A stretch of DNA of 64,000 nt from Streptomyces sp. NBC_00457 (GTDB lineage Bacteria > Actinomycetota > Actinomycetes > Streptomycetales > Streptomycetaceae): contig NZ_CP107905.1 of NCBI RefSeq assembly GCF_036014015.1, positions 2,418,001-2,482,000 of the forward strand, read 5' to 3'. Both the position numbers and the translations under genes were made by a program. The notes beneath the pieces were generated by a model. The model ran no database searches. It saw nothing but the letters and a program-made list of their open reading frames with translations, and was not told the origin of the DNA. Positions 41,090-54,322 of this stretch are shown piece by piece (the stretch's first letter is position 1; every line of letters starts with the position of its first letter).

Positions 41090-41497
41090 TCAGTCGGCCT
41101 GCTGCGACGGCTCGTCGCCCTTACGCGCCTTGGCCCGCTGCTCGCTGGTGTAGTTGATGTAGTTGTAGACGGTGAACCGGCTGACGCCGAGCGCACCCGC
41201 CACGGTCTCGACACCGTGCCGTACGGAGAAGGCGCCGCGCGCCTCAAGTATCCGTACCACCTCCTGCTTCGCCTTGCGGTCCAGGTCGGCCAGCGGCTTG
41301 CCCTGCTTGCGCTCCATGGAGGCCAGGATGTGATCGAGGGAGTCGGCCAGCTGCGGCAGCCGTACGGCGACGACGTCGGCGCCGTCCCAGGAGAGCACGA
41401 CGTCGTCGGGGCCGGCCTCGTCGGGCGGGAGCATCATGCCGCCCATGGCGTCGACCAGCGGCTTCACGGCCGTGATGAAGGGCTCGTCCTCACTCAC
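41090..41497 (-). CDS. YheO-like helix-turn-helix protein
   Basis: A 135-residue protein. The C-terminal half RKAKQEVVRILEARGAFSVR followed by GVETVAGALGVSRFTVYNYINY is the HTH_22-type DNA-binding domain found at the end of YheO/PAS-type regulators, here without the PAS domain. The N-terminal half includes VVLSWDGADVVAVRLPQL, perhaps a small sensing unit. It overlaps the upstream thiamine-binding-like gene by four bases, so the two are coupled. Confidence 0.75.
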   Translation of the reverse strand: MSEDEPFITAVKPLVDAMGGMMLPPDEAGPDDVVLSWDGADVVAVRLPQLADSLDHILASMERKQGKPLADLDRKAKQEVVRILEARGAFSVRHGVETVAGALGVSRFTVYNYINYTSEQRAKARKGDEPSQQAD

Positions 41498-41745
41498 CGC
41501 TCACCCTCCCCGATCACGCTGACCTGGAGCGAGACCCGGGTGGCACCCGACTCCAAGGTCTTGCGCAGCAGCGCGTCCACGGCGGTGAGCACGGCATCGG
41601 CGGTGCCTTCCGCCGTGTTGCCGAACGGCCCGACGTCCACCGCGTCCAGTTCCCCGGCCTCGATGACCTCGCGGGCCACCAGCGCATGCGCGGGTACCTC
41701 GTCCAGGTCGAAGGGCTCGGTGGTGAACTCCACTCTCAATCGCAT
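41494..41745 (-). CDS. Thiamine-binding-domain-like small protein (DUF77/MTH1187 type)
   Basis: An 83-residue alpha/beta protein. It starts MRLRVEFTTEPFDL and includes ELDAVDVGPFGNTAEGTADAVLTAVD, then ATRVSLQVSVIG, which is the strand-helix pattern of DUF77/MTH1187 thiamine-binding domains. The GPFGNTAEG loop would contact the ligand. Pairing with a DNA-binding protein suggests a sensor-regulator pair. The assignment is by remembered pattern. Confidence 0.6.
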   Translation of the reverse strand: MRLRVEFTTEPFDLDEVPAHALVAREVIEAGELDAVDVGPFGNTAEGTADAVLTAVDALLRKTLESGATRVSLQVSVIGEGER

Positions 41746-41925
41746 TGTGCCCCCAGATTACGCCTCTGACCTGCGCGTTTACCCAGATCACCCACCGCGA
41801 GGGCAGATCAGGGCGGAACGGGGACGGAGTCGCTTCGTCCGCCCCGGGGCGACACTAACCGACCACGGCCTCACTCCGCCCTCCATGGGGCAACTACCGT
41901 CGTCGCTTTCGTCGAGGTCCAGGCT

Positions 41926-42099
41926 TTACTCGGAGTCCTCTTCCCGGACCGGGCAGGTCTTGGTCCAGGTGGCTCCGCAGCGGCAGGAGGAGTGCTCCAC
42001 GAGCAGCTCACCGTTCTCGGTGACTCCGAGACCCCGGTGTGTAGGAGCCACGTCACATCCGTGGCTCGGGCAGGTCGGCTTGCCCTTGGTACTCGGCAT
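41926..42099 (-). CDS. Small Cys-rich protein (zinc-ribbon-like)
   Basis: A 57-residue protein. It starts MPSTKGKPTCPSHGCDVAPT and ends VREEDSE, with Cys at 10, 15, 39, 41 and 49 and His13 (CPSHGC, CRCGATW, TC). The spacing fits one zinc-binding site made from two knuckles. Its ATG lies 18 bases after the stop of another Cys-rich small gene. Function unknown; protein or RNA contact is plausible. Confidence 0.65.
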   Translation of the reverse strand: MPSTKGKPTCPSHGCDVAPTHRGLGVTENGELLVEHSSCRCGATWTKTCPVREEDSE

Positions 42100-42117
42100 C
42101 CTTGCGGGCCTGCGGGT

Positions 42118-42306
42118 TCAGGACTTCATGGATGCCATGGCGGCCTGAAACGCCTTCATGCAAGCCAGGCAATGCCTGTCTGCTCTCTCCCGCCCGCCGG
42201 GCTCCTCACGCTTCTCCACCCCGCACAGCGTCAGATTCTTGTCAGCCGTCAGCACGTGCCACATCGGTTCTCCCGAGGTGTCCGTGCCGCACCACATCTC
42301 GTGCAT
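42118..42306 (-). CDS. Second small Cys-rich protein
   Basis: A 62-residue protein from the ATG at 42306, eight bases after GGAGG. It contains Cys6, Cys28, Cys46 and Cys49 (MWCG, LTLCGVE, HCLACM) in the two-plus-two arrangement of a zinc ribbon, and WHVLTADKNLTLCG resembles the first knuckle of actinobacterial DUF-type ribbons. Upstream in-frame codons to 42384 are less likely translated. It forms a pair with the gene at 41926-42099. Confidence 0.65.
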   Translation of the reverse strand: MHEMWCGTDTSGEPMWHVLTADKNLTLCGVEKREEPGGRERADRHCLACMKAFQAAMASMKS

Positions 42307-42488
42307 TGTCATCTCCTCCGCGGGAATGGAGGTCCTCTCCCATATGAACACGGCCGCGCCAGGCCGACGTCTTGCGGCGGCCATACGGGTGACACCGTCC
42401 TGCTCCAGAGGGCGATCGAGGCCGGCAGTCGTCGGCTGATAGAACTGCCCATATCAGCCTCGTACTTCACAAGATGGGAGCGGCACGA

Positions 42489-43508
42489 ATGGGAATTACC
42501 GACCCACTCACGGCGCTGCACGGCCTCCCCGCGTTCACCTTTCCGCATTCCGACGAGACAGTGACGCTGCCCGAACCCGATGCCGTGGCCTGGCGGATCA
42601 CCAGCTATTGGGACCCACCCGCTTACGGCCTCAGCCGCATCGAAGATCTGTGGGAGACCTCTTTCATCCGCTTCTGCGCGGCGGTTGACACCACACGGGT
42701 CCGTGCGCTGATCATCGGAGCCTGGGGCGACGCGGACGACACGGATCCCTCCGAGGCCATCGGACTGCTCCTGGCTGTGCGTGACCGGTTCCCCGCCCTG
42801 CGGGCGATTTTCGTGGGGGACATCACGACAGAGGATTGCCAGATCCAGTCGATCTCTCAGACCGATGTCACGCCATTGCTGGCCGGCTTTCCCGCACTGG
42901 AAGAACTCGGAGTGCGTGCGGGAGAAGGAAGCGGCTATGCGTCGGCGGAAGACACGGCGCTTCACTTCCGGCTGGAATTCCCCGCGTTACGCCATGACGG
43001 ACTGCGCAGGCTGACGGTACAGAGCGCTGGTCTGCGTGGGGCCATGGTCCGCGGGCTGGGGGCGAGTGAACTTCCCGCGCTGGAGCACCTTGAACTGTGG
43101 CTGGGCATGGAGTGTTACGGCGGCGATTCCAAGATCGCCGATCTGGAGGCGATCCTGTCCGGCACCCGGTTGCCCCGGCTACGGCATCTGGCTCTGCGCA
43201 ACAGTGAGATCCAGGACGACGTAGCCGCTGCCCTGGCGTCAGCCCCGGTCGTTCCTCAACTCAAGGTGATCGACCTGTCCTTGGGTGAGCTCTCCGACGA
43301 CGGCGGCGCCGCCCTCCTCGGTGGCCAACCGCTGACCCACCTCAGCAAGCTGGACCTTCACCACAACTTTCTGAGCGAGCCCACGCGGCAGCGCATACGC
43401 GAGACTCTCGAACCTGCGGGAGTCGAGGTGAATCTCGACCCGGACGGCGCGGAAGAGTGGGTGGACGGCAACGGCACCGTCCATCGCGGTTGCGCTGTAT
43501 TCGACTAG
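42489..43508 (+). CDS. STM4015-family leucine-rich-repeat-like protein
   Basis: A 339-residue protein made largely of leucine-rich-like repeats (LEHLELWLGM, LRHLALRNSEIQD, LKVIDLSLGELSDDG, LSKLDLHHNFLS). It resembles the STM4015 family, usually found with STM4013/4014 genes; here it stands alone. Codon 167 is TTA (42987-42989). GGGAG precedes the ATG by nine bases. The local GC content looks slightly lower than the neighbours, which may indicate transfer. Role unknown, probably protein binding. Confidence 0.75.
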   Translation: MGITDPLTALHGLPAFTFPHSDETVTLPEPDAVAWRITSYWDPPAYGLSRIEDLWETSFIRFCAAVDTTRVRALIIGAWGDADDTDPSEAIGLLLAVRDRFPALRAIFVGDITTEDCQIQSISQTDVTPLLAGFPALEELGVRAGEGSGYASAEDTALHFRLEFPALRHDGLRRLTVQSAGLRGAMVRGLGASELPALEHLELWLGMECYGGDSKIADLEAILSGTRLPRLRHLALRNSEIQDDVAAALASAPVVPQLKVIDLSLGELSDDGGAALLGGQPLTHLSKLDLHHNFLSEPTRQRIRETLEPAGVEVNLDPDGAEEWVDGNGTVHRGCAVFD

Positions 43509-43524
43509 CCGGATTCTCGCGCGG

Positions 43525-43656
43525 TCAGGCGTACGCCGTCGCCGGGCGCCCGTTCGCGGTGAACGTCTTCCAGAGCTGCATGAACAGCCGGACCAGGGCG
43601 GCCTCGATCAGGGCGCCTGCCACCTGGGTGAGGATCGTGGTGAAGATGTGCGGCAT
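43525..43656 (-). CDS. 43-residue amphipathic/hydrophobic peptide
   Basis: Starts MPHIFTTILTQVAGALIEA and ends GRPATAYA. Residues 4-33 form one hydrophobic helix with Arg, Gln and Lys near its end. AAAGGCGG precedes the ATG at 43656. It lies 64 bases downstream of the P-type ATPase gene in the same direction and could be a small transporter-associated peptide, though this is only positional. Confidence 0.5.
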   Translation of the reverse strand: MPHIFTTILTQVAGALIEAALVRLFMQLWKTFTANGRPATAYA

Positions 43657-43720
43657 GGTGAGCCGCCTTTCGTGATCAGGGTGCATCGTGCTGGGAACGA
43701 CTCCTTTGTCCAGCGCGATG

Positions 43721-48403
<4,683 letters not shown>

Positions 48404-48515
48404 GGCGCCTCCACCATCGGGCGACACGGGCGTGAGCGCGCCCCGCAGCTCACACGACTCCCCTCAGTATGTGCACGCCCCAGTCCCGCCGTCCTGCTGA
48501 GCAGCCAGGACCTGA

Positions 48516-49586
48516 TCAGTCGGTGATCTGGGCCTCGGCAGCGGAGATGATCTCCTGGCGCTGCAGGTGGCGCTGTTCGTACTCCCGCACCTGGCGGGCT
48601 TCGCCGGAGGGGGCGTTCTGGAGTCGCGCGGTGATCTCGCTCGGGTCCATGGCGTCGTAGCGGGCCCACGGCTCGGCCCCGCGCAGCTGCTCTATGGCTT
48701 CCAGCACGCCCTTCCGGTGGGCATGCTCGCGTTCGTAGACCTCGATCACCGCCAGATCGGCCTGGGACAGCGTGCGCAGCCGCTGCCGGATCTGGTCCGT
48801 GCTGAGCTGGCTGAACCCGGTGATCGGCAGGTCCTCCTCCCGCTTGACCGCTCCCAGGTACTCCTCGCTCATCGGACCGGGCCGGGGCGTCTCCCTCCGC
48901 ACGCCTTCGGCCACACCCTTCACCTGTCGGCCGCCGCGCTGCACGAGGTCACGGGCTTGGATGAGAGCGGTCCATATCGTCTGGGCGGCGCTGTCGGCCA
49001 GACCGCCGCTCCGGTCCTCGCTGGTGCGTGAGCCGTTGCGTGAGCCGTTGGTGGACGCCGCTACGGCGCGGGCGTGTTCGGCGAGAGTGCTCTCCAGGGA
49101 CCGGAGCAGTTCCTCGTCCTGGCGGCGCAGCGAGCTGAGCAGGTCGGCGGTCGGCTGGTCATCGACGTGTTCCGCGAGAACTTCACCGGCGCGGGAGGCC
49201 GCCAGTGCCCGGGCCGCGGTGGCGTATTCGTCCTCCGCGTTTCTCAGCTGCTGCCGCGCGTCGGCCTGCCCGCCGCCGGGCAGGACCCTCCTCACGACCG
49301 CCGTCCCGATCGTGAAGGGCAGCATCGCCGTGCGCACCGCACCGGAGGCGACGGACCGGGTCAGGCCGGTCGCAGTGCCGATCACGCCACGGGGTTGCAG
49401 TTCGCTTACCTGGTGCCGGATGCGTTGAACGCTGTACTGGACCTCGACGGTCTGGTTCTCCAGCATCTGCCGGTGCGGGCCCGGCGGTGTGACCCTCGCA
49501 TCCGCCCGGAACCGGTCGAGGACCGCGGTGTGCGCCTGGCGGGCATCCTCCAATGCCGGTATCAGTTCTTCCGTCGCAGCTGCCAT
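48516..49586 (-). CDS. Helical protein with two C-terminal actinobacterial repeats
   Basis: A 356-residue protein from the ATG at 49586, seven bases after GGGAG. The N-terminal part is helical with one short hydrophobic stretch (about residues 95-120). A long Gln/Arg/Glu-rich region suggests coiled coil. The C-terminal 95 residues hold two related units, LSTDQIRQRLRTLSQADLAV(IEVYEREHAHR) and MDPSEITARLQNAPSGEARQ(VREYEQRHLQR). These short helix-turn-helix repeats occur at the ends of several actinobacterial envelope or storage proteins. No function assigned. Confidence 0.65.
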   Translation of the reverse strand: MAAATEELIPALEDARQAHTAVLDRFRADARVTPPGPHRQMLENQTVEVQYSVQRIRHQVSELQPRGVIGTATGLTRSVASGAVRTAMLPFTIGTAVVRRVLPGGGQADARQQLRNAEDEYATAARALAASRAGEVLAEHVDDQPTADLLSSLRRQDEELLRSLESTLAEHARAVAASTNGSRNGSRTSEDRSGGLADSAAQTIWTALIQARDLVQRGGRQVKGVAEGVRRETPRPGPMSEEYLGAVKREEDLPITGFSQLSTDQIRQRLRTLSQADLAVIEVYEREHAHRKGVLEAIEQLRGAEPWARYDAMDPSEITARLQNAPSGEARQVREYEQRHLQRQEIISAAEAQITD

Positions 49587-49729
49587 GAGGTGCTCCCTGA
49601 GCGAAGGAGTGAGGCGGCGGTTCGCCGCACACGACAAGCGGCTGCCTCACCACCCCCATCACTGGGCAACCGGCACCATCCTGCGGGACCCACGTCATGA
49701 TCGCCCGGTGAGACGGGAGCGGGAGTGTC

Positions 49730-50026
49730 ATGCCGTACCGAGCCGCACACCCTGGACAGGGGTTCCCGCGCATCAGCCTCGCCCGACCCGCAACCCCGAC
49801 GGCATTGGGACGTCTGTGGCAGTGGATGCGCCGCCAGCAGAGGGCCGCCGCATGGCAAGCCATCCAGAGCGTCTCCGTCGTGGGCGCTGCGCTGGCCCTC
49901 GGTGAAGCCTTCACGGCCCACGCCGACACCGCCGCGCCGGATGCCACCGAAGCCGAGAAGGCTCCCTCCACCTCTCCCGCGACGTCCACGTCCACCGGGA
50001 AACGCTTCCCCGGCCGCCACGAGTGA
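49730..50026 (+). CDS. Possible small membrane or exported protein
   Basis: A 98-residue frame whose ATG follows GGGAG by five bases, divergent from the helical-repeat gene. A basic segment RLWQWMRRQQRAAAW precedes a hydrophobic stretch (AIQSVSVVGAALALGEAF), and the tail is Thr/Ser/Pro-rich. Third-position G/C preference is moderate. It could be a single-span membrane protein; a spurious frame cannot be excluded. Confidence 0.45.
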   Translation: MPYRAAHPGQGFPRISLARPATPTALGRLWQWMRRQQRAAAWQAIQSVSVVGAALALGEAFTAHADTAAPDATEAEKAPSTSPATSTSTGKRFPGRHE

Positions 50027-50067
50027 TCACTGGGCAATTTGCTATAGCAGTGGGGAGCTGAGCGGTT

Positions 50068-51471
50068 TCAGGGTGCGATGCCCACGCCGTCGATGCGGCT
50101 CCACACCTGTTCCTGCGCGGCGGACATGGCGGGCCAGTGGAGGCCGCCGGGCCGGGGGCGGACCTTCGTGGCGAAGGGTGCGGGGCGGAACGCCGGATCG
50201 TAGAAGCAGCCACCTCCGTAGGTGGTGTCGAACGCGCTGCACGAACGCGCGATCGAACTGGGGGTGGGCTTCCGGCCGGTGCGCGCCCATGTGTCCAGAG
50301 CCGCCAGGGAGTTGGCGTACTCGGCGTTGCTGAGCGTGCTGTGCTCGCTCTCCCTCGTGAAGGTCTGGACGAGGTTCTTGCTTCGGCCGGCGGCCTGGAC
50401 CGTGGCGCGATAGGCCGCCTCGTGCTCGACGAAGACCTGTGGGTCGTCGATCGCGTGCAGCGTGAGGACCGGGAGTGCGATCCGTCCGGTGAGGTCGCTG
50501 TCGTAGGAGAGGTCGCGGCGTGCGGTGGCGTCGGCCGAGAAGCGTGCCACGCCGGTGTTGAGTACCTTGTCGTCGCGCGAACCGTCGTAGCGAACCCCAC
50601 GGTTGCTGAACGGGTTACGGCCGTCGAGCCGGTTGGCCACGATGTCCTGGACGAGGAAGGCCGCGTACTGCATGTTCGTGGCCAGTGAGTGTTCCGGGAT
50701 GCGGGTGACCGCCAGGATGTCGTCGAGGTCGCGCTGCTGCTCCGCGGTCCGGTCCGCCGGGTCGGAGTCGATGCCGGTGCACTCCTGGAGTCGGCCGTGG
50801 ACGTCGTCGGGTGTCATCGTGGAGTCCGCGGGCAGTCCTTGCCACAGTGGGTACTGCGGCTCGGTGGGACGGGGCAGGTTGCGGCAGTAGTACTGGTAGA
50901 CCATCCGCAGGTCCACGCGCGTGTCGTAGCCGCGCGAGCCACCGGCCAGGAAGCCGTTGGTCAGCAGGACTCCGTCGTAGGTACCGCGCTTCCCGCCGTG
51001 GGTCTCGGCGACCTTGGCGGCGACATTGCCGCCCCAGGACTGACCATGGAGATAGGTGCGGTCGGGACGGCCGAAGTGGCGGACGAACAGGCGGCGTATG
51101 TTCTCCGTGTCGGCGGCGGCCATCCTGACTCCGTAGCCGCCGCGCCGGTACGAGGAGCCCACCCAGGCGTAGCCCTCGTCGACCATGACCGCCCAGCGCT
51201 CCAGGTCCTCGGTGGTGGTGGACTCGTCGTAGGAGAAGTCAGGACCGCCGTGGGCGTGGACGACGAGGGAGCCGTTCCAGTGTTTCGGGACAGCCATCGT
51301 GTAGTACGCGCCGTTGGCGTCCCGGCCGGTGTAGCAGCGGGCCTTTCCCTTCAGACCGGCCGGACAGGTGGCGGCAGCGGGCTGCGCGGTGTCGGCCGGG
51401 GCGGCGGGCGCGATGCCGAGCGTGCCCACGGCCGCGGCCGCGAGCAGCGCCGTCAGCGTTGCCGTGTTCAA
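50068..51471 (-). CDS. Secreted alpha/beta hydrolase
   Basis: A 467-residue exported hydrolase. A signal peptide covers about residues 1-27. LVVHAHGGPDFSYDE is the oxyanion-loop region, the nucleophile lies in TYLHGQSWGGNVAAKVA, a catalytic Asp may be in HAIDDPQVF and the His in ESEHSTLSNAEY. Several Cys suggest extracellular disulfides. The start is a TTG at 51471, seven bases after AGGAG. It is the last gene of the catabolic operon and may release the substrate outside the cell from a larger ester or amide. Confidence 0.8.
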   Translation of the reverse strand: MNTATLTALLAAAAVGTLGIAPAAPADTAQPAAATCPAGLKGKARCYTGRDANGAYYTMAVPKHWNGSLVVHAHGGPDFSYDESTTTEDLERWAVMVDEGYAWVGSSYRRGGYGVRMAAADTENIRRLFVRHFGRPDRTYLHGQSWGGNVAAKVAETHGGKRGTYDGVLLTNGFLAGGSRGYDTRVDLRMVYQYYCRNLPRPTEPQYPLWQGLPADSTMTPDDVHGRLQECTGIDSDPADRTAEQQRDLDDILAVTRIPEHSLATNMQYAAFLVQDIVANRLDGRNPFSNRGVRYDGSRDDKVLNTGVARFSADATARRDLSYDSDLTGRIALPVLTLHAIDDPQVFVEHEAAYRATVQAAGRSKNLVQTFTRESEHSTLSNAEYANSLAALDTWARTGRKPTPSSIARSCSAFDTTYGGGCFYDPAFRPAPFATKVRPRPGGLHWPAMSAAQEQVWSRIDGVGIAP

Positions 51472-51483
51472 GGAACTGCTCCT

Positions 51484-51813
51484 TCAGGTGGTGGGCACGG
51501 GAAGTACCGCCAGCGGCACATGGTGCTGACCGGAGTGGACGTCACGGTCGCGCAGCGACGCCTGGCTGACGGGACGCGGGAAAGAGATCTTCACGACGTT
51601 CAGGGACGGGATGCGGAACATCTGCACGTCGGTCTCGTCGAGTCCGTAGAGCCGGGCGACCGTGGCCTCGTTGAGGAACGTCTCGTCGGCGGCGATGCGA
51701 TAGCCGTCCGCGTCACGCATGAACAGTTCCATGGTGACCCAGAAGGGCCCGGCGTTCTTGGACCGGACCTCGTACGCCAGGTCGCCCAGGGTGGTGGGGG
51801 CGGTCTCAGCCAT
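51484..51813 (-). CDS. DUF4387 family protein (AtuA partner)
   Basis: A 109-residue protein. AYEVRSKNAGPFWVTMELFM at the start and VKISFPRPVSQASLRDRDVHSGQ near the end are the conserved blocks of DUF4387, a small alpha/beta domain found fused to or beside AtuA/DUF1446 proteins. It starts inside the 3' end of the AtuA gene (8-base overlap), indicating a stoichiometric partner. Biochemical role unknown. Confidence 0.85.
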   Translation of the reverse strand: MAETAPTTLGDLAYEVRSKNAGPFWVTMELFMRDADGYRIAADETFLNEATVARLYGLDETDVQMFRIPSLNVVKISFPRPVSQASLRDRDVHSGQHHVPLAVLPVPTT

Positions 51814-53191
51814 GGAGGGAGGTCTCCTCGATCTCGGTGCGGAACATGTCGGTGGGGGTGGTGGTGTCGACGACGTGGTTGAGCACGAACTCGTAGGCGG
51901 GCCCGCGTTCGACCTCGGCCGGTGAGGTGGCGAACGCCAGGCTCGGCAGGTAGTCCATGTCGGCCGTCGGCAGGTGGAGCATCAAGGGGTTGGCGATCTT
52001 CGCGACGGCGGTGGCGGTGCTCTGGTCCGGCGCGTTGACGAGGAGCATGACGCCCACCTCGCGAGGCGGACCCGCGGCCGGATCGAGATCTCCGAGAACG
52101 GCGTTGTGGCCGTACAGGCGCAGGTCGAACGCGTACTTGTCCTCGCCCAGGCCTGTCGTCTGCTCCACCCGCTGCCTGATCATCGTGCGCATGAGCTCGG
52201 CCCAGTCGTCGATGTTCGCGAGGATGTGCGGATCCCGGATCGCGCTGAACGACATCGTCTCGTAGCCGGTGATGCGGGCGCCTTCGAGCTTGATGGTGTG
52301 CTGGTCGGCGACATGGAACCGCGAACCCTCGACCCGTACTGTGCGGTCGTCCAGGGCGGTGTAGACGGACTCACGGACGTCCAGGGTGCCGTCCGGCTCG
52401 CGCATCTCGAACGGGTTCACCGTCTCGTAGAGCATGTGGGCGGCGACCAGGATCGGTGTGCAGGCGACGGTCGGATCGAGCGGCTCGATGGTGAAGCCGT
52501 CGGCGTCGATGGTGGCCAGCACCCCACCCGCGCGCGGATCGCTGGTGCACTGCCCGCCGCATTCGATGATCTTGGCGGCGTGCCATGTCGGCCCGGCCGG
52601 CATCCCCTTCATCAGCGGGTAGGCGGCGGCGATGGCGGTGTCAGTGGCGCGACCGGCGAGCACGACCTGGGCACCGGCCTCGAGCGCGGCGACGATCGGC
52701 TCGTGTCCCATCGCGCCCACGATGTGCGTGCAGCTTCGCAGCGTCTCCGGCTCCAGTTCGCCCAGCGGGGGCAGGGCATGGATCCGGCCCTCGTCCAGGC
52801 GCTCCAGGAGTGCGTCGGCGTTCTGCTCGCTGTAGATACGGGCCACGCGAAGTTCGAGGCCCTCGGCCGCCAGGACGTCGGCGACGATACCGGCGACCCA
52901 GTCGACACCGGAGTCGGTGCCGCTGGTGCCGCACGAGCCCACGATCAGCGGTATTCCGGCACCTGCCGCGGCCTTGAGGAGCATGCGCAGGTCACGGGCG
53001 ACCGCCGCGCGGGTGGTCTTGGGCTGTGATGCGCCGAGATAGTGGGGACCGGAGTCGGTGCTGCCCCCGTCGACGGAGATGACGTCGGCGCCGAGCGCCA
53101 GACCGCGCTCGATGGTGGCTTCGGGGAAGCCGGCTCCGAGCATTCCGGTCGGTGCCAGGACCTTGACCTGGTCGACCCGTTCGTTCTCCAT
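51806..53191 (-). CDS. AtuA-like (DUF1446) acyclic terpene utilisation family protein
   Basis: A 461-residue cytoplasmic protein. VLAPTGMLGAGFPEATIERGL, ISVDGGSTDSGPHYLG, LIVGSCGTSGTDSGVDW and LAGRATDTAIAAAYPLMKGMP are conserved blocks of the AtuA/DUF1446 family, known from citronellol/geraniol degradation clusters in Pseudomonas but widespread in other catabolic operons. The mechanism is not established. The ATG at 53191 follows GAGGA. Its neighbours, hydantoinase-like and dehydrogenase genes, differ from the terpene clusters, so a terpene substrate is not implied. Confidence 0.88.
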   Translation of the reverse strand: MENERVDQVKVLAPTGMLGAGFPEATIERGLALGADVISVDGGSTDSGPHYLGASQPKTTRAAVARDLRMLLKAAAGAGIPLIVGSCGTSGTDSGVDWVAGIVADVLAAEGLELRVARIYSEQNADALLERLDEGRIHALPPLGELEPETLRSCTHIVGAMGHEPIVAALEAGAQVVLAGRATDTAIAAAYPLMKGMPAGPTWHAAKIIECGGQCTSDPRAGGVLATIDADGFTIEPLDPTVACTPILVAAHMLYETVNPFEMREPDGTLDVRESVYTALDDRTVRVEGSRFHVADQHTIKLEGARITGYETMSFSAIRDPHILANIDDWAELMRTMIRQRVEQTTGLGEDKYAFDLRLYGHNAVLGDLDPAAGPPREVGVMLLVNAPDQSTATAVAKIANPLMLHLPTADMDYLPSLAFATSPAEVERGPAYEFVLNHVVDTTTPTDMFRTEIEETSLHG

Positions 53192-53274
53192 GTTCCTCTT
53201 CCCTGTCTTCTTCGTTGTCGGTGCCGGGCATGTGGCGGGTTCCTTGTGGCTGCCCGGCAAGTGGCGAGCGGGTG

Positions 53275-54261
53275 TCACCCGTCGACCCGGGCAGTGGGGG
53301 TGTCGGGCAGCAGGTGGGCGTTCACCGCGAACCGGGGGCGGCCCGCGAGGGCGGCGACCACCTCGGCCGCCCCCTCAAGGCCGGCGGCGGCACGGGCTTC
53401 GGCGGTCTGGCCGGCGAGGTGGGAGAACACGACGATTCCCTCGACGTCCCGCAGCGGGCTGTCGGCCGGGAGCGGCTCCTCGCTCACCACGTCCAGGGCC
53501 GCCGCGGCGATCTCGCCGCCGCGCACGGCGTCGGCGAGGGCCTTTTCGTCGACGACGGCGCCCCGCGCGGTGTTGACCAGCACGGCCGTCGACTTCATCC
53601 GCCGGAAGGCGGCGGCGTCCAGGAGGCCTCGGGTGCGGTCCGTCAGCGCGGTGTGCACCGACACGTAGTCGGATGCCGCCAGCAGCTCTGGGAGCGCGAC
53701 GAACCGCACCGACGGATCCGACCGCTCATCCTCCGGCACACCGGTCGTGCAGAGCACCTCCATGCCGAAGGCCTGCGCCAGGGGCACCACGGCGCGCGCT
53801 GCCGCCCCGTATCCGATCAGGCCGAGCGTCGACCCGCGCAACTCGTTGCCGTCCTCCCTCGGCCACCGGCCGGCCGCGACGCCCACCGCGCTCTGCACCA
53901 GTCGCCGCGCCGCCGCCAGCAGCAGGCCGAGGGTGTACTCCGCCACGGCGTTCGCGTTGATCCCCGGCAGGTTGCTCACCGTGATGCCGAGCCGGCCCGC
54001 GGCGACGATGTCGATCGAGTCGTAGCCGACGCCGGTGCGCACGATGGCGCGCAGGCGGGGAGCCTCGGCGAGGACCTGGGCGGTCAGGGGATCGTGGCCG
54101 ACGAGCGCCGCGTCGATCCCGTCGAGGGCGGCGACGAGCTGCTCGGCACCGCGTCGGCCGGCCAGGGGTGCGTGCACCGTCGTGTGGCCGTGCGCCCGGA
54201 GAAAGTCATCGACCTCGTCGCCGGGCCGCAGGTAGTCCGTGGTGATCAGGATGCGGGGCAC
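53275..54261 (-). CDS. D-2-hydroxyacid dehydrogenase (SerA-like)
   Basis: A 328-residue NAD-dependent oxidoreductase. The substrate domain contains VRTGVGYDSID and GINANAVAEYTLGLLL. The Rossmann motif is LGLIGYGAAARAV near 150. The catalytic Arg lies in VNTARGAVVDE, Glu in DVVSEEPLP and His in FSHLAGQTAEA (usually PHxG-T). The GTG at 54261 has GAGGA upstream. It may act on a 2-hydroxy- or 2-oxo-acid intermediate of the operon's pathway. Confidence 0.9.
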   Translation of the reverse strand: MPRILITTDYLRPGDEVDDFLRAHGHTTVHAPLAGRRGAEQLVAALDGIDAALVGHDPLTAQVLAEAPRLRAIVRTGVGYDSIDIVAAGRLGITVSNLPGINANAVAEYTLGLLLAAARRLVQSAVGVAAGRWPREDGNELRGSTLGLIGYGAAARAVVPLAQAFGMEVLCTTGVPEDERSDPSVRFVALPELLAASDYVSVHTALTDRTRGLLDAAAFRRMKSTAVLVNTARGAVVDEKALADAVRGGEIAAAALDVVSEEPLPADSPLRDVEGIVVFSHLAGQTAEARAAAGLEGAAEVVAALAGRPRFAVNAHLLPDTPTARVDG

Positions 54262-54322
54262 GGTTCCTCGTCTCTGGTGGCGCGCGTCGCCGGGTTCGCG
54301 CCGGGCTGCGGGGATGGGCTGG

